Source: Tillus elongatus
Lineage: Eukaryota; Arthropoda; Insecta; Coleoptera; Cleridae
Length of the DNA: 64,000 nucleotides
Direction of reading: 5' to 3'
NCBI GenBank assembly: GCA_964006375.1
Contig: OZ023265.1
Coordinates: 15,421,252 to 15,485,251, forward strand
The position numbers and the translations under genes were made by a program. How positions within the stretch are numbered: position 1 is the first letter of the stretch; every line of letters starts with the position of its first letter. This document shows, piece after piece, positions 13,055-23,374 of the stretch. The notes beneath the pieces were generated by a model. It was not told the DNA's origin. It saw nothing but the letters and a program-made list of their open reading frames with translations, and did not search any database.

Positions 13055-13165
13055 CCTGTGATGAGCACTAGTAAGTACACTTGGAGAACACCCAAATCAC
13101 CACAACACATATTTTAGAGACCTTACGATCGTTTCGTTGACAATGTCATCATCTGCAGAAGAAGA
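13055..13165 (-). mobile_element. Penelope-like terminus fragment with hammerhead-like core
   Basis: On the minus strand CAGATGA is followed by a small hairpin (TGAC ATT GTCA) and ACGAAACG (about 13128-13157), then AAGGTCTC. The next ~60 bases (TTGGAGAACACCC, GTGATGAGCACTAG) recur at 19450-19500. This arrangement is known from Penelope-like element ends that carry hammerhead motifs. The assignment is an inference. Confidence 0.4.
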
Positions 13166-13184
13166 AAATTTTAACATAAAAAAC

Positions 13185-13680
13185 TAGATCCTATAACTAA
13201 CTTATACAACATTTTTTCTCGTATATTGTATAATAACAATTATAATGAGCTTTACCGTAAAAATGCGTCACGTTGTATATATGTAAACAGATAAAAACTG
13301 AATGTAAACTCGGATATGGATTCTAGGGCGCCTAGTTTGCGCTCATTTGAAGAAATGTTTTAAAATTAAAAAGTCGCAGTCTCATTAATGAATTTTTTCT
13401 ACGAAAATTACCGAAACATTATAGACCGTTAAACCATAAACTTAACTAAAACTACCACCAAAGCATCTGAGGAAGGGTCTATTCGAAATGAATTTTATGT
13501 AAAGATTTGAGTAAAATGAAGAACAATGATGGTTGAAGCTAAAGCTTAAGTGTTTGCAGAACACTCTTCTTGCGACATTTTTTTTACATAATCCGTATTT
13601 GTGTCAGGTTCTTTGCCTAAATGTTGCCAATTTTGACGTTTAAAATCGCGACTTTGACTTTGGATGACATTTGCTATTAC
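13185..13680 (+). repeat. Rep1 repeat, internal fragment (e)
   Basis: Block beta with the gamma-like insert (ATGCGTCACGTTGTATATATG, TTCTAGGGCGCCTAGTTTGC) and continuing through AAATGTTGCCAATTTTGACG. The TATATATG seed is not expanded here. Confidence 0.8.
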
Positions 13681-13689
13681 TTTGTTTAT

Positions 13690-13995
13690 TTAATAACTCT
13701 TAACAGATAAAAGCTAATAAATGGCAAAGCTTTGACAGATAGTTACATAGCCACGACGAAAAACACAATTGCGGCATTTTTTTGACAGCCAAATAAGTCC
13801 AAAACTGTTTTTAAATAAATATACATTTTCCGTCGTCCAAAGATAGGCTTGTTTACGTGGTTGAGAAGCTGTATCTCGAAAACGGCACGTTTGCGGATCC
13901 ATCTTATTAGGAACTTTTTTTCTTATAAAGAGATAGGGAACCGCAGTCTGATTTTTATTTTATTTTTGGACACATGTTTTGGAACGTCTTGTATA
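13690..13995 (-). other. Possible DNA transposon 5' region, unassigned
   Basis: Minus-strand ATGGATCCGCAAACGTGCCG at about 13902 starts a 62-codon frame with no recognised domain. The phrase ATGGATCCGCAAA recurs at 5665. Placed between Rep1 and MLE-1. Nature uncertain. Confidence 0.25.
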
Positions 13996-14000
13996 TATAT

Positions 14001-15919
14001 ACAGGGTGTTACAAAATAGTGGGCCAACCCGCTAACCACGGGTTCCCGGGACGAAAATTTGATGACTTTTCCTATAACATTTTTCTTCTGGGGGCCCCGT
14101 TTTCGAAATACAGAGTGTTGAAATTAAACTTAAAAAATAGTTTTTCATTTCTAATTTTTATGTTTATGAAATTATCTCCATGAAATTTTGCACGTAGCCT
14201 TATTTCAGAACTAGACGCCATCTGTGTAGGTAAGGAGAGAAAAATCAAATCTCAAGGGGGGTACAGGGGGGGTGTAACAAGTATTGACCCTATAAACTTT
14301 TTTGTGCGCACGCCAATGGTTTCAAAACAAATGACTTTTGTTAGACAAAATAATTTTATAGCTTTTGTTTCTCTAGTTGAATTTTGAGAAAACGACTAGT
14401 TTATGAGTTATTGTAAGTTGTATGTTTGGACCCAAACAGATCAGAAAGAACCTACGAAACGTTATCTCCATGAAATATAACATGTAGTTCCCCCGACCTC
14501 AACCCCTTAGATTTTAGTTTCTGGCGATATATGAAAGAATTTGTGTACAGGGTGCACATACTCGATGCAGAACATATGCAGGAACGAATCCTACAAGGCG
14601 CAGAGGAATACCGTATGAAACCAGACATTTTCAAAAAAATTCGGTTTTCTCTTATCAAAAGATCCCGCCTGTGCATCCTAGATGGTGGTAGCTATATTGA
14701 GCATTTGATTTAATTGTAATTTTATTTCTATAACATCGCTTTACTTACCATTTTTCCTTATTTTTAGTTTAGTTTTCATGTTAATACTAGACTGACAGTT
14801 TAACAAGTTATACTTATAAAACGGTTTTGATGGCTTCTAATTACATATGTGTGAAACAAGTATGTATGTATTTAAGCAGCAATATTTAAGGCAATGGAAT
14901 GAGCTACAATTTCTGTGTATTACATTCTTTATTCTGATTGCAAATGAGTAAAAAAATTCAATTTTTTTTTAATTTGTTGAGACATGTCACCGGCGTTGAA
15001 AAACGCAAATAACCTACGATATTAGTTTCTATTAGACCACCGGCGTCCGAATAAAAAATGTAGGGGTTTGATTTTTCTTATTCACTCAGATGTCGTCTAG
15101 TCGTGGTATAAGACTACATGTTATATTTCATGGAGATAACGTTTCGTAGGTTCTTTCTCAACTGTTTGGGTCCGACCATACAATTTACAATAACTAATAA
15201 ACTAGTCGTTTTCTCAAAATTCAACTAGAGAAACAAAAGTTATAGAATTATTTTGTCTAACAAAAGTCATTTGTTTTGAAACCATTGGCGTACGCACAAA
15301 AAAGTTTAGAGGGTCAATACTTGTTCCACCCTCCTGTACCCCCCTTGGGATTTGATTTTTCTCAACTCATCTACACAGATAGCGTCTAGTTCTGAAATAA
15401 GACTACGTGCAAGTTTTCATGGAGATAACTTCTAAAACATAAAAATTATAAATGAAAAAAGTTTCGTCGGTTTTTTCTCGCCTGTTTGGGTCCGACCATA
15501 CAACTTACAATAACTCATAAACTAGTTGTTTTATCAAAATTAAACTAGAGAAACAAAAGTTATAAAATTATTTTGTCTAACAAAAGCAATTTCTTTTGAA
15601 ACCATTGGCGTGCGCACAAAAAAGTTTAGAGGGTCAATACTTGTTACATCCCCCTGTACCCCCCTTGGGATTTCATTTTTCTCTCCTCACCTACACAGAT
15701 AGCGTCTAGTTCTGAAATAAGGCTACGTGCAAAATTTCGTGGCGATAACTTCATAAACATAAAAATTAGAAATGAAAAATTATTTTTCAAGTTCAACTTC
15801 AACACTCTGTATTTCGAAAACGGGGCCCCCAGAAAAAAAATTTTATAAGGAAAGTCATAAAATTTTCGTCTCGTGGATCCGTGGTTAGCGGGTTGGCCCA
15901 CTATTTTGTAACACCCTGT
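14001..15919 (+). mobile_element. MLE-1: mariner-like element with arms of hundreds of bases
   Basis: The left arm begins ACAGGGTGTTACAAAATAG at 14001; the right arm ends CTATTTTGTAACACCCTGT at 15919. The arms are inverted copies for about 490 bases on the left (14001-14485). On the right they extend over 15108-15919 because a segment of ~340 bases is repeated in tandem (15120-15440 and 15460-15790; both contain the 'CATTGGCGT.CGCACAAAAAAG' stretch). TA repeats or TATATA sit on both sides, as expected for TA-targeting elements. The body keeps only the end of a transposase (14489-14712). Confidence 0.85.
14489..14712 (+). pseudogene. MLE-1 transposase C terminus
   Basis: SPDLNPLDFSFWRYMKEFVY followed by a coiled tail ending CILDGGSYIEHLI and stop at 14710. 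This is the last ~74 residues of an IS630/Tc1/mariner transposase; the SPD Asp is the third catalytic acidic residue of the family. Everything upstream (helix-turn-helix, first two catalytic Asp) is gone, and the left arm is fused directly to this segment. Such a derivative could move only with enzyme supplied in trans. Confidence 0.85.
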
Positions 15920-15923
15920 ATAT

Positions 15924-15999
<76 letters not shown>
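15919..15999. repeat. (TA)n microsatellite
   Basis: Directly follows the right terminus of MLE-1. Confidence 0.98.
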
Positions 16000-16003
<4 letters not shown>

Positions 16004-16118
16004 ACATATATTATCATTTTATTTACTAATAATAATTATACATTGCAAATATCGCAAATAAGTTATAAACTTATATTTGTGCTGAGATGCCATTTTAACA
16101 GCTTAAATCCAAAAATTG

Positions 16119-16119
<1 letters not shown>

Positions 16120-16179
<60 letters not shown>
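16120..16179. repeat. (TA)n microsatellite
   Basis: About 30 units. The right side abuts CAGTGTGACACACTTAAG, a transposon-end-like sequence. Confidence 0.98.
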
Positions 16180-16182
<3 letters not shown>

Positions 16183-16660
16183 TGTGACACACTTAAGATG
16201 AAGACACGCCTGTATTTTCTTTATTTTTAGAGATAGCGATTTCATTTTTTGTGTAAACGTAAAACGTCATTAGGCTGTCTTAATAGCATACCCACTTCAA
16301 ATATCAGATGTCAACCCAGCCTACTATGATTTCAGGAATAGGGCCGGTTCTCTATATTTCGCGATGCGTTAGAGATGTCAAAAAAGTTACTTTAAAAAGT
16401 TATTCAGAATTCGATTTAACTGCAGATACCGAGTTTCAAGTCAAAATTCGAATTTTTCCTTTTTTGTAACTTTTTTGACAGCCCAAATTTTCCATCAGAT
16501 TTTAACAGGTAGATGGCCATGGAAACAAATTAGCACCTTGTAAAATATTGCGATAAATGTCAAATTGACATTAACTGTCAGTCTGCCAGCAAAATGCCTG
16601 TTGAACGCCTTAGTGTAAGAGAAAAAAATTAATTAATAAGATTAATAAAACCCGCATATA
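16179..16660 (+). mobile_element. MLE-5: 5' end of a mariner-like element
   Basis: The sequence starts CAGTGTGACACACTTAAG after TA repeats. It contains an internal inverted repeat (16376-16390 against 16466-16480). Near 16594 it has ATGCCTGTTGAACGCCTTAG, reading M-P-V-E-R-L-S-V-R-E-K, a plausible mariner-like transposase N terminus that hits a stop after about 12 codons. The rest of the element is not seen. Confidence 0.4.
16376..16480. repeat. 15-bp perfect inverted repeat
   Basis: TGTCAAAAAAGTTAC at 16376-16390 and GTAACTTTTTTGACA at 16466-16480, 75 bases apart. It lies in the 5' UTR of MLE-5 and could be a subterminal transposase-binding pair or a hairpin. Confidence 0.9.
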
Positions 16661-17215
16661 TTTCATGTGATACACACGTTTCCAGTGTTACTAGAAGTAA
16701 ATTTTATTTTAGAATAGAATATGTTAACTAAGATGCTAATGGTATCTCCATATTCATGAAAGGGACAGACGAAACTGCATCCGTGTGACTTTCAGTTTAC
16801 TCTATTTTTGCCCAAATTGCATTATTTCAATTTACACACATGTTTTTGCTTTGCATTTTTGTCACAATGTGTAAAGGAGCTTTGTGGAGCCTGCTTGTTA
16901 TTTTAGACACTGTGGGTAATTTTTGTTCACTTATTATGACAGGTCTTTCTGCCTAGATTTTCTGTAGCTATAAAAACAATTATTTTCCGCAAATTTCACC
17001 ATATGTTTTAACAACTCTGTGTACTACACACAGGCATGGAGACTACTTATCTGGTTTCACTATTGGGTTTCGTTTCTGTAAGTGAAGGACGTAGCCAGAG
17101 CTTAAGTGAACTGGAGTAACTGGCCCTTATGAATTCTAGATGTTCTAGGATGTTATTCAACATTTCTGTAACCGGCTTCAAGGCTTGACAGCATCCGCAG
17201 ATAGATAAAAGAGTA
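16661..17215. other. Unassigned AT-rich DNA
   Basis: Nothing recognised. Confidence 0.4.
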
Positions 17216-17216
17216 T

Positions 17217-18302
17217 GGACGTAGCAAGTGCGTTATGGTAGCGAATTTTCTTTAAAATGTTTTTAATAGCTAATGTATTTCTTTGATGAAAGCAGGCATC
17301 AAACTTGGTTGCCTATATAGTAGAAACAATGTATCATATATCATCGAAATAACTTTATTGCTTGAAAATATATAAACATTTTTCAAAAGTCTGGATGCAG
17401 CAAGTGTGTTATGGAAGTGAATTTCCATAAAAATGTTTTTAATAGCAATGTGAGCAGGCATAAATCTGATTACCGGTATAGCTTATGTAGTAGAAACAAT
17501 GTACTATATTTTATCAAAATTACTTCTGGTTTGAAAATATACAAAAATTTTCCGATAATAAACTTAAATGTTGGTTTCCTAAACAACAAAGCATATGTTA
17601 ATAGCAAATTGAGTTATTGAAATTTGAAGGAATTAATGCAAATTCGCTACCAAAACGCACTTACTGCCTCCAGATCTTTTTTTACAAACACATCATATTT
17701 CGATAAGAAAATGCACAAATGCATCAACGAATTTGTTCTACGAAAATTAGCTAAAAATTATAGACCGTTAAACCATAAACTTCACTAAACCTACAGCGAA
17801 AGCATCAACTTAACTAAACCGACAGCCAAAACATCAGAGAAACGGTCTATTTGAAATGAATTTTCTGTAAATATTTTAGTAAAATGAAGGGCAATGACGG
17901 TTGACTGAAGGTTAAGGGTTCGCAGAACACTCTTCTTGCAACATTTTCTTTTCACAGTCTGCATTTGTTTCACGTTCTTCGCCTAAACATTGCCGATTTT
18001 GACGTTTTGAGGAAAACTACAAAATGTGTTACTTTAACTGCTCATAACTTCTTTGCCTATGGAGCTAGAGACCCAATTTTGGTGCAGCATTCGCACTTTA
18101 TAATACAAACACGCGTACCAAATTTGGTTGCCTTTACTTTGTTACTTCCGGAGATATAAATATTTTTAGGAAGAAAACACAAAATCTTCCGGGAAAACCT
18201 GGTCAGATTTTCCTGGCTAACGAACTTATCCAAGCCACTTGCAAAGGTAAGGTATTCACCAAATTTGATCATGATCGGTCCATTATTTTTTGAGTTAGCG
18301 GT

Positions 18303-18363
<61 letters not shown>

Positions 18364-18415
18364 ACATATCTCTTCATTAGCGAATAAAAAAATTCGCTAA
18401 AGTTGAAATAATCCG
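17217..18415 (+). repeat. Rep1 repeat, near-complete copy (f) with doubled alpha start
   Basis: A first alpha starts at about 17219 (GGACGTAGCAAGTGCGTTAT) but breaks off near 17388. A second alpha follows at once (17395-17669). Beta runs to 18305, then (TA)n, then a short gamma remnant ending near 18415. The minus strand of beta is open for about 80 codons (see findings). Confidence 0.85.
18306..18360. repeat. (TA)n microsatellite inside Rep1-f
   Basis: Lies at the canonical beta/gamma boundary, after GCCCATTA-like sequence (here GGTCCATTATTTTTTGAG). Confidence 0.98.
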
Positions 18416-18582
18416 AAATCATAACAACTACAAAGAAAGGTATGTTGCTACCTTATGATGTTTAGAACAAAATTCTGAAAAATTAAGAAAGATCTGTATC
18501 AAAAACGTGCGGATACCAATTTTCAGAATTTAAATAGATGTAGTTCTCCAGAAAGGTCTGATAGGCCACTCACCGTGAACAC

Positions 18583-18585
<3 letters not shown>

Positions 18586-18644
<59 letters not shown>
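18586..18644. repeat. (TA)n microsatellite inside Rep1-g
   Basis: About 29 units between CACTCTG and the gamma block. Confidence 0.98.
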
Positions 18645-18647
<3 letters not shown>

Positions 18648-18683
18648 ATATATAAAAACATATAAAAATTGAAACTGACCCCG

Positions 18684-18876
18684 GATATGGCACTAAGTGA
18701 GTGGTGAACGTGTCGCCACCTAGTTCGGATCAAGTACTATGTTGTCACGCCCGCTCCAAATAACACAGTGTGTTAAAAATAACAGTATACAACTAACTAA
18801 CAATTTAAAAAATTGTTAGCCCTGGCCCATTTCTACCCCAATATAGGGACAAAGTATGTAAGACTAAATGCATTCT
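18684..18876 (-). mobile_element. FamC fragment inserted in Rep1 gamma
   Basis: CACTAAGTGAGTGGTG ... CCAAATAACACAG ... AACAATTTAAAAAATTGTTAG ... GGGACAAAGTATG ... GCATTCTCGCG matches the FamC unit. It lies exactly between the GGATATGG and TTCTAGGGG parts that are contiguous in other gamma copies, which shows FamC behaves as a mobile unit. Confidence 0.75.
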
Positions 18877-19112
18877 CGCGTTCTAGGGGGCCTAGTTTGC
18901 GGTCGTTTGAAGAAACTTTTTCAAAATTCAGAAGTCGGGATCACGTCGTTAGTGATTTTTTTAAGAAAATTCAATAAACGGCATTTGCTACGGTTGATCA
19001 CGCAAGATTGCTCGAAATATTGGAGACAATGGAGAGAACAAGCTGGTGGTGAAGCTCCTACCAATACTTTTTGCCATAGACCAGAAACGTCGGGTGTTGT
19101 TTGGACAAGAAA

Positions 19113-19114
<2 letters not shown>

Positions 19115-19180
<66 letters not shown>
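19115..19180. repeat. (TA)n microsatellite
   Basis: About 33 units. The left flank (18993-19114) and right flank (19181-19449) are unassigned DNA. Confidence 0.98.
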
Positions 19181-19184
<4 letters not shown>

Positions 19185-19449
19185 AATGAAGAATATAGGT
19201 TTTCATGCCTTATGAGATACTTTCAGATGGAGTTGGCGCAGTCTGTGGGATTATTATTTCGAATCGAAAACCGAAGTGTGTCCAAGAAAACGCAAAGTAA
19301 ATGTTCCTTAGCTCGTCGCATTCAGCATATTTATATTGCCAGGTTTGTCGTATGATCATCTACAAAATTATATTTCCTATCAAACTGTTCTAGGTTTTCT
19401 AAATTAATGTAGCACAATCTACAGACAAGATATCTTTCAATGGGTGAAG

Positions 19450-19640
19450 TTTGGAGCCAGTGATGAGTACTGACAAGTACAATTTGGAGAACCCAATGCA
19501 TTAAAATAAAGTTTCTAGAAGTGATAATCGTTTCACAAACAAGGTTAGCGTCATCAGAGAGATTAATAAATTTTGTTCATCACTCTGATGACGCTAAATT
19601 TGTTAAGGAAGCAATAGTCAGGTCTAAAAACTGTATGCTG
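19450..19640 (-). mobile_element. Penelope-like terminus with two inverted hammerhead-like cores
   Basis: Shares GTGATGAG.ACT..(C/T)AAGTAC and TTGGAGAAC with 13057-13095. On the minus strand CTCTGATGACGCTAACC (19559-19543) continues to TGTGAAACG. A second core lies on the plus strand at 19583-19613 (CTCTGATGACGCTAA). The two cores form a perfect 15-bp inverted repeat (19545-19559 against 19583-19597). Confidence 0.45.
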
Positions 19641-19814
19641 ATGGATTGATTTCTTCAAATTGCACTTTGCAATATATGTTTTTTTAGTGAATTTTCTTAA
19701 AAAAAATTCACTAATGAGGAGATCCCGACTTTTGAATTTTGAAAAAATTTCTTCACATGAGCGCTAATTAGGCCCCCCAGAAAACATATCCAAGGTCAGT
19801 TTCAATTTTTATAT

Positions 19815-19817
<3 letters not shown>

Positions 19818-19890
<73 letters not shown>
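19818..19890. repeat. (TA)n microsatellite inside Rep1-h
   Basis: About 36 units at the beta/gamma boundary. Confidence 0.98.
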
Positions 19891-19894
<4 letters not shown>

Positions 19895-20614
19895 CACACC
19901 GATAACTCAAAAAATAATGGGCCGATTTTGATTAAATTTGGCGAAAAAATTCCTTTTGCAAATAGCTTGGATAAGTTCGTTAGCCAGGAAAATCTGCCTA
20001 GGTTTTCCAGGAAAATTTTGCGTTTTCTTTCGAAAAAAAATCATATCTCCGGAATTAACAAAGTAAGGGCAACCAAATTTGGTACACAGGTTTATATCCT
20101 TATAGGTAAGTTACCTACCAAAATTTAGCTATGTAGCTCAAAAGACAAAAAAGTTATAGGCATTTAAAAAAAAAATTGGGGTTTTCCTGAAAACGTAAAG
20201 TGGCGATTTAAAATGTCAAAATTGGCAACATTTAGGCAAATAACTTGAATCTAATACGGGCTATGGAAAGAAAATATCTCAAGAAGAATGTTTTACAAAC
20301 CCTGAAGTCTTAGTTTCAACCGCCATTGTCCTTCATTTTACTAAAATATTTGCAGAAAATTCATTTCAAATAGACCCTTTCTCTGATGCTTGACAAGTAG
20401 CCTTAGCTATAGAGTTTATCGTTTAATGGTATATAATTTTTGTCGAATTTTCGTAAAAAATCAATAAAGCTCAATATATCCGTTATTATATAAGAGACGA
20501 AAAAAATTTGTATATATTAATTATAGGGTGTCTTGAGCTACATCTTAAAATAATATTTCGACAATCACAGGGTGGCCCATAATTCGTTGGTGATACAAAT
20601 TTCCTTTTTTTTAA

Positions 20615-20870
20615 TCAAACACGCCTTATGTTATTGCATTTTTGCATTTTCCATCGAAATATAATGCATGTTTGTAAGAAAAGAAATTCTGAACGCAGCA
20701 AGTGCGTTATGGTAGCGAATTTTGATCAAATGTTTCATATTTTTTTTAATCAAACACGCCTTATGTTATTGCATTTTTACATTTTCCATCGAAATATAAT
20801 GCATGTTTGTAAGAAAAGAAATTCTGAACGCAGCAAGTGCGTTATGGTAGCGAATTTTGATCAAATGCTT
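20615..20870 (-). repeat. 135-bp tandem duplication in Rep1-h
   Basis: The segment containing CACGCCTTATGTTATTGC ... GAACGCAGCAAGTGCG ... TTTTGATCAAATG occurs twice in a row with period 135 and almost no difference, implying a recent duplication of the alpha terminus plus adjacent beta. Confidence 0.9.
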
Positions 20871-21145
20871 AATATTTGAACAGCTCAATTTGTTATTAAC
20901 CTATAAGGTTGACCAAGAAACGTGTTTTTTCGGGAACACTTTAAGTTTACTTTTGGAAATTTTTGTATATTTTCACACAATAAAGTTATTTTGATGAAAC
21001 ATGGCACATTGTTTTTAGTATATAGGTTATACTGGTAACCAAATTTGATGCCTGCTTTCTTAAAAAAACACACAAATTTGTTATTAAAAATATTTTTATG
21101 AAAATTCACTACCATAACGCACTTGCTGCGTCCAGAATTTTTTTT

Positions 21146-21782
21146 TAATTATCATTTAACACCAAATACTCTACTGAAATACACCACTGATGTTCATACC
21201 CACGATAGATTCGACTGTAACAACAATAATTTCAATCAATGCTACTGGTAAACCTTCTATCATAACCAGCAGCTCAAATGCAAACATCAGCCATGGAGCC
21301 CCCTAATTTAAATATTTCACGGCCGTCTGCGTCTGAACACGCCGTTGTATTAACACTTGGCATTGTTCTGACATTGCCACAAAGAATCCGCTATTGTGAG
21401 CGCGTGACGCGACGTCCCTGTCCATAAAGGACACGCGTAGCTGACGCGGACATAGAATATCCGATATTGTGATGCAGCATTCTAGCAGGATATCAGCAGT
21501 GTTACACTCGGTGATGGGCAGGAATCAGAATCCATGTGGATAGGATCTGTGTATCCTGCTAGCTATGATCTACTGATTATTTTGGATGGGTGCCTATGAA
21601 TTATTGTCGGTTGCAGGTATGTCGCTTGTCTATTTAATGTTATGTTGCAGTGGGATAATAATATTGATTCTGGAAAGACTAGGTGATTTTAAAACAACAA
21701 AATTAAGTTTTTTTTTTGCATGGAGAACTCTACACCGTTTGTAGATAGCATTCATTAACTGAGGTAACCAATAAATGTACTA
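21146..21782. other. Unassigned DNA
   Basis: Somewhat less AT-rich around 21300-21500 (for example GTGAGCGCGTGACGCGACG). No coding feature recognised. Confidence 0.35.
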
Positions 21783-21944
21783 CACACAACAGAAAAGTCT
21801 AGGGATATTTTTTAAAATGCACGTATTTCTTTCTTGATATGTCTTAAGAAGAAAACAAAAAATGTATTGTGTAAGTCGTATAAGTAACTGTTTAATATTA
21901 TATAAAATTAAACGCTTTATTCAAAAAACCTAGAAGATTGTTAA

Positions 21945-21948
<4 letters not shown>

Positions 21949-22039
<91 letters not shown>
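21949..22039. repeat. (TA)n microsatellite in Tc1-1 3' UTR
   Basis: About 45 units between transposase stop and terminal repeat; homologous in position to 39529-39630 in Tc1-2. Confidence 0.98.
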
Positions 22040-22042
<3 letters not shown>

Positions 22043-22098
22043 TGAAAGATAATATTTTATGAATATTTCAAAAACTTCCGAGCCTGTGAGAAAAAAGT

Positions 22099-23101
22099 TT
22101 AATACAAAGTATGACCTCCACGTTGAGTAATTACAGCTCTACATCTATTGCTCATACACAAAATGGGATTGTCAAGGTTTCCTTGCGGTAAACGTGCCCA
22201 CTCTGCTGTCAGAAGCTCCTGGAAAGTAAACGGATTGTGTATGTTGCCCATACGTAGAGTAATTCTTCGTTGAAGCATATTCCAGACATGCTCTATCGGA
22301 TTCAGGTCCGAGGATTGTGTGGCCATGGTAAAACTTCAATTCCCGCGTTATCCAACACGGTGGTTACGACCCGTGCGGTATGAGGACGGGCATTATCGTG
22401 CATTAGGCGGAAGTTATGATCAGCAGTGCCTGCAAATGGATGCACGATGGGTTGCAGAATGGTATCGAGATAGAGCTGATCTGTTAGGAAGCGATTTGGA
22501 AAAATCAGTTCGGTTCTGCCGCCAATAATCATTCCGCCCCATGCCATTATTTTACCACCTCTGTATGTGTACACTTCCATGAATATGTTTTAAGCGTACC
22601 GTATTTCCAGATCGTCTCCACAACCTTATTCGACGAGAATCCAGATGGAAACCAAAGCTAGATCTGTCTGTGAGTAAAACTGTAGCCCAGTTATCTGCAG
22701 ACCAATTCAGATAATGTTGACACCAGTCCAGTCTTGCAGCGCGATTACCTCCAGAAATAGGTGGACATCTGAGTGTACGTCTACTAGAGAGGTTGCTTCG
22801 TGAAGACGATTTCTTACAGTATCTAGGCTAATGGTTGCATTATGCGTCCTTTGCGGAGTCTTAACCAATTAAGTTGCCGTAATTGTAGATTGCCTTCTGG
22901 CAGTTAAATAAAAAATCTATCCTGACCTGCCGTCGTAGAGCGTCCTCGTCCTGGATGTTGCTCGGCCGGACTGCCAGTTTCCCTAAGACGCCTCCATAAA
23001 CGATTTATTGCACTTTGGTAAACACCTATCCGCTCAGCTACTTCATTCTGCCGCATGCCCGCTCGATTCATTTCGTCTAAAGACAAATGTCGCCGTTCCA
23101 T
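22099..23101 (-). pseudogene. Tc1-1 transposase relic
   Basis: Starts MERRHLSLDEMNRAGMRQNE, with a paired-type helix-turn-helix (EVAERIGVYQSAINRLWRRL) and a GRGR linker. Frameshifts follow near 22910, 22580 and 22320. Catalytic block 1 reads LLTDRSSF (Asp kept, following Glu lost), block 2 HDNARPHTARV (Asp kept), block 3 SSDLNPIEHVW (Glu kept); spacing is the Tc1 DD34E type. C terminus ...RCRAVITQRGGHTLY, stop at 22099. The family cuts and pastes at TA. About 334 codons, the usual length, but the frameshifts make it inactive. Confidence 0.92.
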
Positions 23102-23374
23102 GGTAAAACACAATATTTTAAATGCAGCTACTAAACAACAACTGTAGAATGACTGAATTTGAAACTAAATTCAACGGTGCATATGAAAATTCTACTTTTA
23201 TCATATATCGGGCTTATCAATTCTGATATCATTTTACCTTTTTCTTAACAACAGATGGTTTTATATTGAGTGATTAATTAAATACATACAACTGAGTGCA
23301 AGTTGGCCGATTCCAAAATCAATTTGTTCCCTTTTTTGTGTTATATAAAAATATCCCTAGACTTTTCCGATGTG

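Larger units (their letters stand above)
18586..18992 (+). repeat. Rep1 gamma copy (g), split by a FamC insertion
   Basis: (TA)n 18586-18644, AAACATATAAAAATTGAAAC, then ACCCCGGATATGG. The FamC fragment interrupts, and gamma resumes with TTCTAGGGGGCCTAGTTTGC and ends at a degenerate alpha terminus (GAAAATTCAATAAACGGC, 18966-18992). Confidence 0.8.
19680..21145 (-). repeat. Rep1 repeat, most complete copy (h), inverted
   Basis: Gamma in reverse (AGTGAATTTTCTTAAAAAAA, GGGATC..., GGCCCCCCAG), (TA)n 19818-19890, beta (19891-20620), a 135-bp tandem duplication spanning the beta/alpha junction, and alpha (20828-21132). It contains an open frame 19889-20128 (79 codons) with the phrase LDKFVSQENLPRFSRKIL, echoed in other copies. 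Confidence 0.88.
21783..23374 (-). mobile_element. Tc1-1: Tc1-like DNA transposon, about 1.6 kb
   Basis: Terminal inverted repeats: CAGAAAAGTCTAGGGATATT at 21790 and AATATCCCTAGACTTTTCCG ending near 23370, with TA outside both ends (21781-21782, 23375-23376). It holds one transposase relic on the minus strand (22099-23101) and a (TA)n array (21949-22039) in its 3' UTR. The same family is seen at 35108-39790, with an array in the equivalent place. Confidence 0.92.
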
